From: Mycobacterium marinum
GTDB taxonomy: Bacteria > Actinomycetota > Actinomycetes > Mycobacteriales > Mycobacteriaceae
Assembly: GCF_003391395.1 (NCBI RefSeq)
Contig: NZ_CP024190.1
Coordinates: forward strand, 3,348,001-3,412,000
Direction: 5' to 3'
DNA length: 64,000 bases
In this document: in pieces, positions 27,876-36,746 of the stretch
Layout of the letters: the number at the start of each line of letters is the position of its first letter
Position numbering within the stretch: position 1 is the stretch's first letter
Program-made: the position numbers and the translations under genes
The notes under the pieces: generated by a model
The model's database searches: none
What the model saw: the letters and a program-made list of their open reading frames with translations, nothing else
What the model was told of the DNA's origin: nothing

Positions 27876-28730
27876 TCATTCGGTGCTGCGTTCCACGGGA
27901 CGATTGGGATCCGAACACCACTCCGACCATGAACCCGGGTACAGCGCCGCGTCGCCGCCCGCGGCGACCAAGGCCGCCACGGTGACTGCGGCGGTGATGC
28001 CCGAGCCGCAGTAGGCGCCCATGGCGCCGTCCCGATCAATGCCGTATCCGGACAGGAGTTCGTCGAGCGCGCCGGTGTCCACAAACGTTCCGTCCGCGGT
28101 CAGGACGGCGCCGCTGGGAAGGTTCTTCGCGCCGGGAATGTGGCCGCCGACCGGGTCGATCGGCTCGACATCACCACGGAAGCGCTCGGGCGCGCGGGCA
28201 TCGAGCAGTGTCGTGACTCCGGCGCCAACTTGGCTCGCCGTCAATGTCGGACGGCTTCCGACGTACAAATCCTCATACAGCACGGACACATTGCCGGCGC
28301 GGGGGTGAACGGCTCCCGTCTGCAAGTGCCCACCGGCGCGGCGCCACGCGCCCAGACCTCCATCCAGGATGCGCACATTCGCTACCCCTGCCGTGGTCAA
28401 CAGCCACCATGCTCGGGCCGAACCGGCCCGGTTCCAGTCGTCGTAGACCACGACCAGTTCGTCCTGCTGCACTCCCCATCGGCGCGCGGCGATCTCGAGA
28501 TTGCGCCCCGACGGTAGCGGGTGCCGGCCGCGCCCGGCGACGGTGTGGTCGCTGAGTTCCGCCTCGAGCGACACATACACCGCTCCCGGTAGGTGGCCGC
28601 GCAGGTAGGACGGGTGCCCGTCGGGTTCACCGAGCTGCCATCGCACGTCCAATATCGTCACCGGCAAGCCGGCCCGGATGTGGTCGGTCAACTCAGCCAC
28701 AGAGATCAGCACCTGCCCTCTAGCCTGCAC
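27876..28730 (-). CDS. sseB: Thiosulfate sulfurtransferase (rhodanese) SseB
   Basis: The 284-aa protein has two rhodanese domains. The inactive N-terminal one has VTILDVRWQLGEPDGH and HLPGAVYVSLEAELSD. The catalytic one has LLDARAPERFRGDVEPID, GHIPGAKNLPSG and the active-site loop GAYCGSGITA (Cys about residue 243). The end has YPGSWSEWCSDPNRPV. Length and motif order match Rv2291 sseB. It transfers sulfane sulfur, probably in the cytoplasm for thiosulfate or cyanide detoxification. Confidence 0.92.
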   Translation of the reverse strand: MQARGQVLISVAELTDHIRAGLPVTILDVRWQLGEPDGHPSYLRGHLPGAVYVSLEAELSDHTVAGRGRHPLPSGRNLEIAARRWGVQQDELVVVYDDWNRAGSARAWWLLTTAGVANVRILDGGLGAWRRAGGHLQTGAVHPRAGNVSVLYEDLYVGSRPTLTASQVGAGVTTLLDARAPERFRGDVEPIDPVGGHIPGAKNLPSGAVLTADGTFVDTGALDELLSGYGIDRDGAMGAYCGSGITAAVTVAALVAAGGDAALYPGSWSEWCSDPNRPVERSTE

Positions 28731-28853
28731 CTGTCCACCTCTTTCTCAGGAGTCTTCTGCGAGCTGGCGACACGCACCGATGAGCCTACGGATACCTCCC
28801 GAGTACCCGTCGCCGGTGCGACGAACGCACCGTCCCGACCCCGCGACCAGTGG

Positions 28854-29549
28854 CTAGGGGCCAGCAGTGTCGCCGGGGCCGTAGGCCAAGGCGATCTCGC
28901 GTGAGCCCAGCCAGCCCGAGTAGGTCGGTCGGGACGGCCATCCGGCGGGCGAATCCTGCCATTGCTCCTGGCGCCCCCACGGCAGCAGGTCGATCAGCCC
29001 GAACATGTAGCTGAGTTGCTCGGTGCCTCGACCGGTCGTATGCCATGTGCGGTAGACGGTGTCACCATCACGCAGTAACACATTGACCGCAAAGCCTCCG
29101 CCGGCCGGCGCATCCAGGTCAGCGGCGAACGAGCTCTCCGAGGACGAATACCACGGCATCCTGTTGCCCACCTTGTGCTTGTAGGCGAGCGCGTCGTTGA
29201 TCGGCCCGGTCGTGACGATCACAAAACGCGCGTCATAGTGAGCCAGGAACTCCAGCCGGGTGAACTGCGACGTGAAGCCGGTACACCCGCCGCACTGCCA
29301 CTCGGCGCCATCGGTCCACATGTGGTGGTAGACGATCAGCTGCGCGCGGCCGTCGAACACATCGACCAGCCGGACCGGCCCGTCCGCACCGATCAGCGTG
29401 TAGTCGGCCAGCCGCACCATCGGCAACCGGCGCCGCTGCGCGGCAATCGCATCCAGTTCGCGAGTGGCAGCCTTCTCGCGCTCGCGCAGTTCGTCGAGCG
29501 CGGCGCGCCAGGTCTGGTGATCAACGCTTGCTGGCAGGGCCTTTGCCAT
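28854..29549 (-). CDS. DUF899 thioredoxin-like family protein
   Basis: The 231-aa protein has the DUF899 order: WRAALDELREREKAATRELD, RRLPMVRLADYTL, LVDVFDGRAQLIVYHHMW, and the redox-like WQCGGCTGFTSQF (a CxxC at about residue 87-90). The later segment YRTWHTTGRGTEQLSYMFGL and the C-terminal Trp-rich part complete the family. These proteins look like thioredoxin-fold oxidoreductases; the substrate is unknown. It is divergent from the mycolic methyltransferase gene. Confidence 0.9.
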   Translation of the reverse strand: MAKALPASVDHQTWRAALDELREREKAATRELDAIAAQRRRLPMVRLADYTLIGADGPVRLVDVFDGRAQLIVYHHMWTDGAEWQCGGCTGFTSQFTRLEFLAHYDARFVIVTTGPINDALAYKHKVGNRMPWYSSSESSFAADLDAPAGGGFAVNVLLRDGDTVYRTWHTTGRGTEQLSYMFGLIDLLPWGRQEQWQDSPAGWPSRPTYSGWLGSREIALAYGPGDTAGP

Positions 29550-29795
29550 GGAATCCGCCTTTGATGTCGATGTTTGGTGATCACTTGTTATGACCGCCGC
29601 GGCGGCCGGAAGTCATCGCGCCAGGGCGGTCGATGTCCCTACGGTGGCTTTTCGCCGCGCGGTTCTGACGGATAAGTGCAGGCCAGCACCGAATCGGAGG
29701 TGGCCGTGTTTGCCGTTCTCGGCTGGCGGGAAACCCTGCAGGGGTTGGGGGACGGGAAATTTGGGGGGCCGGTGGGCCCGGAAAGGCACACAACC

Positions 29796-30659
29796 ATGGC
29801 TCAACGGCTGGTACCGCATTTCGACGACGTCCAGGCGCATTACGACCTATCCGACGATTTCTTCCGACTGTTTCTGGATCCCACCCAGACCTACAGCTGC
29901 GCCTACTTCGAGCGCGACGACATGACACTTGAAGAGGCGCAGATCGCCAAGATCGACCTGGCGCTGGGCAAACTGGGCTTGGAGCCCGGCATGACACTGC
30001 TCGATATCGGCTGCGGCTGGGGCGCCACCATGCGTCGCGCGATCGAGAAATACGACGTCAACGTCGTCGGCCTCACCCTGTCCAATAACCAGGCCGCCCA
30101 CGTGCAGAAATCGTTCGACCAGCTGGACACCGCACGCACCCGGCGGGTGCTGCTGAAGGGCTGGGAGCAGTTCGATGAGACCGTCGACCGCATCGTCTCG
30201 ATCGGCGCGTTCGAACACTTCGGTCACGACCGCTATGACGACTTCTTTGCGATGGCGCATCGGGTCTTACCGCGCGGCGGGGTGATGCTGCTGCACACGA
30301 TCACCGGCTTAACCCGAGAGCAGATCAGCGATCGGGGAATACCGATCTCGATTGACATGATCCGGTTCGTCAAATTCATTGTGACCGAGATCTTCCCGGG
30401 CGGCCGGTTGCCGTCGATCGACATGGTGCTGCAGCACGCGGGCAGGGCGGGCTTCACGCTGACCCGTCGCCAGTCGCTGCAGCCGCACTATGCCAGAACC
30501 CTGGCTCTGTGGGCTCAGGCCCTGTACGCCTACCGGGACGAGGCCATCGAGATTCAATCCGAAGAAGTTTATGAGCGCTACCTGAAATACCTGACCGGCT
30601 GCGCAGATGCCTTCCGCCGCGGTCACATTGACGTCAATCAGTTCACCCTGCAGAACTAG
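29796..30659 (+). CDS. Mycolic acid cyclopropane synthase/methyltransferase family (MmaA/CmaA-like)
   Basis: The 287-aa protein has the full family pattern. PHFDDVQAHYDLSDDFF opens the enzyme, followed by FLDPTQTYSCAYFERDDMTL, the SAM motif LLDIGCGWGATM (about residue 70), VVGLTLSNNQ, WEQFDETVDRIVSIGAFEHF with the substrate-binding Glu, and FIVTEIFPGGRLPSI. The end (EEVYERYLKYLTGCADAFR) is the conserved C-terminal helix. These enzymes install cyclopropane, methyl or hydroxyl groups on mycolic acids. The Asn/His pattern does not let me decide which mycolic modification it makes, so no gene symbol is given. Confidence 0.93.
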   Translation: MAQRLVPHFDDVQAHYDLSDDFFRLFLDPTQTYSCAYFERDDMTLEEAQIAKIDLALGKLGLEPGMTLLDIGCGWGATMRRAIEKYDVNVVGLTLSNNQAAHVQKSFDQLDTARTRRVLLKGWEQFDETVDRIVSIGAFEHFGHDRYDDFFAMAHRVLPRGGVMLLHTITGLTREQISDRGIPISIDMIRFVKFIVTEIFPGGRLPSIDMVLQHAGRAGFTLTRRQSLQPHYARTLALWAQALYAYRDEAIEIQSEEVYERYLKYLTGCADAFRRGHIDVNQFTLQN

Positions 30660-30810
30660 CCCGCGATCGGCGTGCCGGGCGCTGCATCTTCTCGAGGTCG
30701 GCGCGCCATCGCAGCTTGGACTACAACGACACGGTCAACGAACGGCCACAATTCATCACGATTGGCACACGGCACTGGCATCGCCTGACCACTGGTGCGA
30801 CGGTGTTGCG

Positions 30811-31065
30811 GTGAGTGTTGACGTCGGCCGTTTCGAGTACGGCTCCCGCACGCAGTGGATGGACGCCCCGCCCCGGCGGTGTAAGCGTGGCCACTGGCTG
30901 CTTCCGGGGCACATGATCGTTGCGGTCATCCGATGCTCGTGTGGTCGGCACACCTGCTGGGAATGCGAGTGCGGCGCTGCCACGTATCGACCGGCGCTGA
31001 CCCACTCTTGCACCATTGTCAGGGACGTGCATGCACCGCTAGATCCTTCTCAACTGGTCAGCTGA
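30811..31065 (+). CDS. Small Cys/His-rich protein, putative zinc-ribbon
   Basis: The 84-aa ORF starts at a GTG and contains clustered metal-ligand residues: RCKRGHWLLPGH, then CSCGRHTCWECECG within 25 residues, and HSCTIV near the end. Six Cys and three His in spacing like CxC..CxxCxC fit a small zinc-binding fold. It sits 150 bases after the mycolic methyltransferase. No family is recognised, and expression is not assured. Confidence 0.5.
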   Translation: MSVDVGRFEYGSRTQWMDAPPRRCKRGHWLLPGHMIVAVIRCSCGRHTCWECECGAATYRPALTHSCTIVRDVHAPLDPSQLVS

Positions 31066-31132
31066 GGCAGTCTCTGCCCCTGCACCGCGGCGACGACGCC
31101 AGTAGCGTGCTAGGGGTTAGTCGAACCGAGCG

Positions 31133-31160
31133 TTTGCGACTGCGGCTTTTGGTCTATAGA
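31133..31160 (+). promoter_or_regulatory. Promoter of the 92-aa lipoprotein gene
   Basis: -35 TTTGCG (31133-31138), 16-base spacer, -10 TATAGA (31155-31160), 33 bases before the ATG. A GAGGAAGGG ribosome site precedes the gene. Confidence 0.5.
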
Positions 31161-31192
31161 TAACGCATACCCCGAATTGAGGAAGGGCGACA

Positions 31193-31471
31193 ATGCGGCT
31201 CATTGTGCCAACCACCGTAGCGACCGCAGCGCTGCTGTTCACCGGATGCTCTGCCTCCGAGATCGTCAACACCGGCGGTGACACCAAGTGCAAGGACTTC
31301 ACCACGCAAGACGAGAAGAAACAGAGCGAAGAAGTCGGCAAGATGCTCAAGGACAAGAGCGGCAAAGACCCGACGAACCTCGAGATCTCGGCCACTCGTC
31401 TGTCCGCAATGACTTACTGCCAAACGTTGGGCAAGCCCGACACCAAGATCTCCGAAGCGCCACACGGCTAG
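31193..31471 (+). CDS. Small lipoprotein, HdeA-like
   Basis: The 92-aa protein has a lipoprotein signal with lipobox LLFTGC (Cys at about residue 19). The short mature domain has two Cys (DTKCKDFTTQDEKKQ and TYCQTLGK) and alternating charged helices. The CKDFxxxD motif and length are reminiscent of HdeA/HdeB-like acid-stress proteins, a resemblance only. A consensus promoter and ribosome site support expression. It lies between the mycolic methyltransferase and another methyltransferase gene. Confidence 0.75.
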   Translation: MRLIVPTTVATAALLFTGCSASEIVNTGGDTKCKDFTTQDEKKQSEEVGKMLKDKSGKDPTNLEISATRLSAMTYCQTLGKPDTKISEAPHG

Positions 31472-31577
31472 CACCATCTTGGCCGGACGCCTGTCCAGGA
31501 CGGGACGTATTGGCTATCACCCAGCAACCTGCGGGACCACGGCGTCACCAGAATTGGCGTGACGCTAGATTTTGGTG

Positions 31578-32261
31578 ATGAGCAGCGACATCCCCAGTGC
31601 GGTGCAGCGAATCTTCGCGCTGGCCGACCAGGTGCCTGGATTCATGCCGGCCGATGAGGGGGAGGCGCTGTTCAACGCCGCGCTGCGGTACTTCAATGGC
31701 GGGCTCGGTGTGGAAATCGGGACCTACTGCGGCAAGTCCACCCTGTTGCTCGGCGCCGCGGCGCAACAATGCTCCAGCGTCCTCTACACCGTCGACCATC
31801 ATCACGGCTCTGAGGAACACCAGCCCGGTTGGGAATACCACGACGATTCACTGGTCGATGAGATCACTGGACTGTTCGACACCCTTCCAACCTTCCGGCG
31901 CACGCTGGACTCTTCCGGCCTGGACGACCATGTGGTGACCGTCGTGGGCAAATCGCCGATCGTGGCCCGGGGGTGGCGATCACCCCTGCAGTTGCTGTTC
32001 ATCGATGGAGGTCACACCGAGGCTGCCGCCGCGCAGGACTTCGAGGGCTGGGCCAGATGGGTGAGCCCAGGGGGAGCGCTCATCATCCACGATGTGTTCC
32101 CCAACCCCGCAGACGGTGGCAGGGCGCCGTACCACATCTACCGCCGTGCCATCGATTCCGGTCAATTTCAGGAGATTTCGGCAACCGGGTCACTACGGCT
32201 TCTCGAGCGCACTAGCGGGGGCCCCGGCGAACAGATCGAGGTTAGCGGCCGGGCCTGCTGA
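31578..32261 (+). CDS. Class I SAM-dependent methyltransferase (Methyltransf_24 type)
   Basis: The 227-aa protein has GVEIGTYCGKSTLLLGAAA (SAM motif, about residue 45-60), VLYTVDHHHGSEEHQPGW, and LQLLFIDGGHTEAAAAQDFEGW followed by PGGALIIHDVFP. This order is that of class I methyltransferases related to cephalosporin hydroxylase/Methyltransf_24, often acting on small molecules or sugars. The start at the ATG (31578) matches family length. The last 20 bases overlap the 3' end of the convergent prenyltransferase-like gene, an unusual tail-to-tail overlap. Confidence 0.83.
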   Translation: MSSDIPSAVQRIFALADQVPGFMPADEGEALFNAALRYFNGGLGVEIGTYCGKSTLLLGAAAQQCSSVLYTVDHHHGSEEHQPGWEYHDDSLVDEITGLFDTLPTFRRTLDSSGLDDHVVTVVGKSPIVARGWRSPLQLLFIDGGHTEAAAAQDFEGWARWVSPGGALIIHDVFPNPADGGRAPYHIYRRAIDSGQFQEISATGSLRLLERTSGGPGEQIEVSGRAC

Positions 32262-33294
32262 CGACGCACTCGCAGTCGAAGTCGGTTTGCAGGCCCGTGG
32301 GCAGCGCATGCCCACGGAAGATGCCGGCACCCCGAGTGGTATTCGATAGCGCATCCGCGGCGAGGATCATCGCCGCAGCGGTCCAGGTGGTGCGTTCCTC
32401 GGGCCAACGCTTCCCGTCTGCGAAGACCAATCCCGTCCAGTAGGACCCGTCGTCTTCGCGCAGGTGCTGCATCGCCGCGAACTGTTCATGCGCCGCGGCG
32501 CGGTGACCGATGGCATCAAGCGCCAGCACCAGTTCGCATGTTTCGGCTCCCGTCACCCACGGCCGGTCGTCGACGCAGCGAATACCGAGGCCGCCGACAA
32601 CAAAGTCATTCCAGCGGTGGTCAATTCTGGCGGCCGCCGCCGGTCCGCGTAGCGCACCGCCGAGGATGGGGTAGTACCAGTCCATCGAGTAGCGCTCCTT
32701 TTCAGCGAACGCCTCCGGGTGCGCGACGATGGCGTGGCCAAGCCGACCGAGCGCCAGTTCCCACTCCGGCTGGGGCTCCCCGACAAGAGCCGCCAGCGCC
32801 AGCGCACACCTCATGGCGTGAAAGATGCTGGCGCACCCGGTCATCAGGGCCTCCGTCAGTGGCCCGGACTCACTTCGAGCCCAACATATTTCGCCATTGC
32901 CCACCTGCAGGTCGATGACGAAGTCGATCGCCTTGCGCACCACCGGCCACATCGTGACGGCGAATGACTTGTCGCCGGTCACGAGCACATGGTGCCAGAT
33001 TCCGGTCGCGATGTAGGCGCAGAAGTTACTGTCACTGTTTTCATCTTCGACAGTGCCCGTGCGGATTTGAATCGGCCATGACCCGTCGGCCCGCTGCGCG
33101 CGGCGACTCCAGTCGAATGCGGCGCGCGCCTGCTCGAGAAGTCCGGCAGCGGTGAGCGCCATCGCACACTCCACATGATCCCACGGGTCGGTGTGGCCAC
33201 CCACAAACCACGGGATGGCGCCCGAGGGTTCTTGTGCGGAAGCAATGGATTGGGCCGTCTGCCGACATTGATCGCGAGTCAGGGCACCCGGCAC
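32242..33294 (-). CDS. Alpha/alpha-toroid (prenyltransferase/squalene-oxidase-repeat-like) protein
   Basis: About 350 aa from the GTG at 33294; a longer form would overlap the upstream gene by 76 bases. The sequence is built of repeated helical hairpins as in alpha/alpha toroids: GAIPWFVGGHTDPWDHVECAM, FDWSRRAQRADGSWPIQI, DSNFCAYIATGIWHHVLV, and GAETCELVLALDAIG. Acidic DPWDH and aromatic motifs could be catalytic as in glycosidase-like toroids. I cannot say whether it cyclises a prenyl chain, trims a glycan or is structural. It is the third gene of the GT4 operon. Confidence 0.72.
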   Translation of the reverse strand: MPGALTRDQCRQTAQSIASAQEPSGAIPWFVGGHTDPWDHVECAMALTAAGLLEQARAAFDWSRRAQRADGSWPIQIRTGTVEDENSDSNFCAYIATGIWHHVLVTGDKSFAVTMWPVVRKAIDFVIDLQVGNGEICWARSESGPLTEALMTGCASIFHAMRCALALAALVGEPQPEWELALGRLGHAIVAHPEAFAEKERYSMDWYYPILGGALRGPAAAARIDHRWNDFVVGGLGIRCVDDRPWVTGAETCELVLALDAIGHRAAAHEQFAAMQHLREDDGSYWTGLVFADGKRWPEERTTWTAAAMILAADALSNTTRGAGIFRGHALPTGLQTDFDCECVVSRPGR

Positions 33295-33304
33295 CGCCGG
33301 CGGA

Positions 33305-34063
33305 CTAGGCCGATGCAACTGAATGTCCCAAATCTGCTGGGCTTTGCGCCGATTCCCGCTTGTCGAAATACATCGCGACACTCTTACCCACCAGCGGATT
33401 GAGAACCGACTCGGCCATCCGCGTTACCCTGGGCCGCCGCATCAGATCCCACACCAGCAGCTTGTGATACGCGGCCACCAAGGGGTGGTCCGCATTCGAC
33501 ACACCGACAGCGCATTTCAGCCACCAGAATGGCGAGTGCAGCGCATGGGCGTGATGGGCGTGGGTCAAGGCCATTGGGTGGCGAGTGATCTTTTCGCGCA
33601 ACTCGCTGGCCCGGTAGACCCGCACGTGGCCACCTTCGTTGCTGTGGTACTCGTCCGAGAGCAGCCAGCACACTCGCTCGGGAAGCCATCGCGGCACGCT
33701 AACCGCAAGGGTGCCGCCGACTTTGAGTACCCTGACCAGTTCAGCGATTGCTGCGTCGTCTTGTGGCACATGCTCCAGAATCTCGGACGCGATGACGCAG
33801 TCGAATGTTTCGTCCGGATACGGCAACGCAAGCGCGTCACCGAGAACCACTTTCGCCGATGCCGCGGCCGGCGCCTCACCCGTCTGAGCCATTGCAGCCA
33901 ACATGGTGTCCACCGCACGCAGTTCTGCCGCATCCCGGTCGAAGGCGACGACATCGGCACCGCGTCGGTACGCTTCGAACGCGTGCCGGCCAGCACCGCA
34001 GCCCACGTCGATGACCGTGGCGCCAGGACCGATATCTAGGCGGTCGAAATCAACTGTCAGCAT
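33305..34063 (-). CDS. Class I SAM-dependent methyltransferase (GT4 operon)
   Basis: The 252-aa protein has VIDVGCGAGRHAFEAYRRGA (motif I, about residue 18-35), VVAFDRDAAELRAVDTML, FDCVIASEILEHVPQDD and LKVGGTLAVSVPRWLPE. The RHA after the glycine motif and the VWDLMRRPRVTRMAE C-terminus are not assigned to a substrate. The start overlaps the 3' end of the glycosyltransferase gene (34057-34063), so translation is coupled. Methylation of a sugar or lipid is the likely role. Confidence 0.85.
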   Translation of the reverse strand: MLTVDFDRLDIGPGATVIDVGCGAGRHAFEAYRRGADVVAFDRDAAELRAVDTMLAAMAQTGEAPAAASAKVVLGDALALPYPDETFDCVIASEILEHVPQDDAAIAELVRVLKVGGTLAVSVPRWLPERVCWLLSDEYHSNEGGHVRVYRASELREKITRHPMALTHAHHAHALHSPFWWLKCAVGVSNADHPLVAAYHKLLVWDLMRRPRVTRMAESVLNPLVGKSVAMYFDKRESAQSPADLGHSVASA

Positions 34064-35316
34064 TGAGCATTGCTTTCAGGTGCGGTCGTTGTTCGCTCGA
34101 TCGCAGCGGCATAGACTCGCACGGTTTGCGCGGCCACCGCTTCCCAGCTGAACACACCGAGGGCCCGCTGCCGCCCGGCTTCGCCGAGGCTGCGACGCTT
34201 GTCCGGAGAATCGAGAAGCTCGCCCAGCGCGTGGGTCAGCGCGCCGACATCGGCGGCCGGCACCAGCTGCGCGCAGGCACCGTCAGTGCCCAACACTTCG
34301 GGCAATGCTCCTACCCGGCTGGCGACTATCGGAGTTCCGCTCGCCATCGCTTCTACCGCGGGAAGCGAAAATCCCTCGTAGAGAGAAGGAATGCAGGCGA
34401 CCTCAGCCGAAGCGAACAAGGCCGCTAGCTGCGCATCCGAGAGCCCGTTGCTGATGTGAACGATGTCGGAGACCCCCAGTTCGGCGATGAGTTTTTCGGT
34501 GGGGCCATTGGGTTCCACCTTCGCCACCAGCCGTAACTCAATCTCGCGGTTCACCCGCAGCTTGGCGACCGCGTGAAGCAGTGTGCTGACCCCTTTGAGG
34601 GGCGTATCGGCACTGGCGATCGCCATGACGCGGCCCGGTTTCCGTGGGCCGACTCCGGGCTCGAACAATTCGGTGTTGACGCCGAGTGGCACCACATTTA
34701 GCTGATCGGGCGAAACCCCGAAATCAGTGACGATGTCCGCGGCCGATGACGAGGAGACGGTCAGCAGGTGCGGCAGCTGGCGCGCCACCTGCTTCTGCAT
34801 GGCAGAGAATCCATACCAGCGGTGCACCAAGGGTTTTCGCCACCATCGCGCGGCCGCGAGATCAAGCACTCTGTCCCGCGTGATGGGGTGATGGACGGTG
34901 GCCACCACCGGTAGCCCCATGGCGGCGATGCGGAGCAGGCCGGTTCCCAGGCTCTGATTGTCGTGCACGAGGTCGAAGTCGCCAATGCGATCGGCCAGCA
35001 GTCGGGCGACGCGCAGCGAGAAGGTTCGCGGCTCGGGAAAGCCCGCTGTCCACATGGTGAAGAGTTCCAGCAGGTCTATTGAATCGCGGATCTCGCTCGG
35101 ATGCGGGACCCGAAACGGATCCGGCTCGCGGTAGAGATCAAGACTTGGCACTTCGGTCAGCCGCACCCGCGGATCAAGCAGCTCCGGATAGGGCTGCCCG
35201 GAAAAAACTTCGACGTCATGGCCGAGGTCCACCAACCCGCGGCTGAGATGACGCACATAGACACCCTGTCCGCCACAATGAGTCTTACTGCGATAGGACA
35301 ACAGGGCAATTCGCAT
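34057..35316 (-). CDS. Glycosyltransferase family 4 (first gene of operon)
   Basis: The 419-aa protein is a GT-B retaining glycosyltransferase. The N-terminal half begins with IALLSYRSKTHCGGQGVYVRHLSRGL (acceptor domain) and has FDLVHDNQSLGTG. The C-terminal half has LNVVPLGVNTELFEP and VMAIASADTPLKGVSTLL. The donor-binding end is ACIPSLYEGFSLPAVEAMASGTPIVAS (the EGFxxPxxEAMAxG motif). It acts in the cytoplasm on a nucleotide-sugar donor. It is the first gene of a three-gene operon behind a well-formed promoter with two palindromes; the operon probably makes a methylated glycoconjugate. Confidence 0.9.
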   Translation of the reverse strand: MRIALLSYRSKTHCGGQGVYVRHLSRGLVDLGHDVEVFSGQPYPELLDPRVRLTEVPSLDLYREPDPFRVPHPSEIRDSIDLLELFTMWTAGFPEPRTFSLRVARLLADRIGDFDLVHDNQSLGTGLLRIAAMGLPVVATVHHPITRDRVLDLAAARWWRKPLVHRWYGFSAMQKQVARQLPHLLTVSSSSAADIVTDFGVSPDQLNVVPLGVNTELFEPGVGPRKPGRVMAIASADTPLKGVSTLLHAVAKLRVNREIELRLVAKVEPNGPTEKLIAELGVSDIVHISNGLSDAQLAALFASAEVACIPSLYEGFSLPAVEAMASGTPIVASRVGALPEVLGTDGACAQLVPAADVGALTHALGELLDSPDKRRSLGEAGRQRALGVFSWEAVAAQTVRVYAAAIERTTTAPESNAQC

Positions 35317-35402
35317 ACTTAACTCTTCTCCACTGGTGAGCGGCCAGGGAAGCGCGCCAAGCCCAGGGCGGTCACCGAAGCCTCGGACACCGCGACAGCA
35401 AA

Positions 35403-35447
35403 CTGGACATTTGTCCAGACTATAGTTCGATGAACTAATCGACGCAA
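35403..35447 (-). promoter_or_regulatory. Promoter and dual palindromic operators of the GT4 operon
   Basis: On the minus strand, -35 TTGCGT (35447-35442), 17-base spacer, -10 TATAGT (35424-35419). A palindrome TAGTTC-GAT-GAACTA (35423-35437) sits in the spacer, overlapping the -10 edge. A perfect 16-bp palindrome CTGGACA-TT-TGTCCAG (35403-35418) directly follows the -10, covering the start site. Both are placed to block polymerase, as for TetR-type repressors. No regulator gene adjoins the operon. Confidence 0.75.
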
Positions 35448-35480
35448 CGCGTGCAGACGCTGGCTCATGCCCGCCGGCCG

Positions 35481-36593
35481 CTACTGCGGGCTTCGCGAAC
35501 CCAGCTGTGCCTCGGGCCGCAAGTCGTCGAACAGGTGGTCATCACCGGCGGCCGCGGCCAGCTCGCTGCCCAGCGCCGGTGCGTGCTTGAAAAGGTTGTG
35601 CCCGGCGATGAAGAAGATCCCGTCGCGCTGCCAGACCCCCACGCCGTCGGAACCCCACGGTAGCTCGGTGACCCAGCAATGCCGGATGTCGACGGGAGCG
35701 GGATCAAGCCCCGGCAAAGCGCGCTCAACGTAGGCATTGGCCCGCTCGCCTAGCCGGGCAAGCGCGGCGGGCGCCAGCAGGCCACCGCCGGGGGCGTCAA
35801 CGTATTCGTTGAGTCCGACGGCGTAACGCCGGTTGCCTGCCTCCGCGGCCGCATAGATGCCGGTCTCACCGAAACTGGTGGCGCCGTCCTGCAGGCAGGC
35901 CAGCCGAGGTGGCGGTTCGCCGCGAACGCGATAGGTGAGACGCACGTGGGCGCCCTCGCGCACGGGTAGCGCTAGACCGACACCGCGAGCCAGCGCAGCG
36001 GTCCCGCGCCCGGCGCACACGACCAGGCGGCCATGCTCGGCAACCGCGCCGCCGGTGCGAACTTCGACCGTGCCGGCGGAGGTGGTGCGGACCAGCAGGA
36101 CCTCGTCGGTGACCAACCGGTCAGCCAGCGCGGCCGTGAGCGCCGATATCGCCCGCGTGGTGCGAATCGCCCCACCGCGCTCGTCGAGCACCGCGACGCC
36201 GTCGAAGTCCGCGTAGATCGGTAGCCGACGGTGCAGTTCGTCGGTGCCGATCCGCCGCGCAGGGCAGTCGCCGACGGCCTCGAGCACACCCAACCGACGC
36301 TCGGCCACCGGGCCAATAGCCACTACTCCATCACTGCAGAGCAGTTCCACACCCAGGCGCCGCCCCCATTCGTCCCAGATCAGCCGGCTCCTTTTGGCGA
36401 GGGCAACCATGCGGGCATCGTCGTGGGCATGCCGAAAGATGCGCGACTCACCGCCTGATTGCCCGTGACCGGGCACCCCACGCTCGTAGACGGTCACCGA
36501 GATGCCGCCTAGGGACAGGGCGTAGGCGGTAGCCAGACCGACGATCCCGGCCCCGACAACCCCAACATCGGTGCAACGCACACTCCCAATCAA
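35481..36593 (-). CDS. FAD-dependent oxidase of the DAO/sarcosine-oxidase family
   Basis: The 370-aa protein starts with VGVVGAGIVGLATAYALSLGG, a Rossmann FAD motif (about residues 10-30), followed by SRIFRHAHDDARMVALAKRS (the substrate-side region where MSOX binds flavin covalently). LVVCAGRGTAALARGVGL closes the FAD fold, and DGIFFIAGHNLFKHAPALGSEL is the usual C-terminal G-x-N/H loop. The family oxidises N-methyl amino acids or related amines. Neighbours do not suggest a specific substrate. Confidence 0.87.
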   Translation of the reverse strand: MIGSVRCTDVGVVGAGIVGLATAYALSLGGISVTVYERGVPGHGQSGGESRIFRHAHDDARMVALAKRSRLIWDEWGRRLGVELLCSDGVVAIGPVAERRLGVLEAVGDCPARRIGTDELHRRLPIYADFDGVAVLDERGGAIRTTRAISALTAALADRLVTDEVLLVRTTSAGTVEVRTGGAVAEHGRLVVCAGRGTAALARGVGLALPVREGAHVRLTYRVRGEPPPRLACLQDGATSFGETGIYAAAEAGNRRYAVGLNEYVDAPGGGLLAPAALARLGERANAYVERALPGLDPAPVDIRHCWVTELPWGSDGVGVWQRDGIFFIAGHNLFKHAPALGSELAAAAGDDHLFDDLRPEAQLGSRSPQ

Positions 36594-36746
36594 CCACGAC
36601 TGTCGAAGTTTGTCAGTCGGGCGACACCCGCCTCACCCAGGTGCCGACGACCTGGCAACGAATACGGCTGGCGCTGAAAAGACTTTCAGTGCCCGCGTTT
36701 TCGCCTCCGACGGCAGTCCGGCACGCTGCGCGCGAGGCCCGATTGG

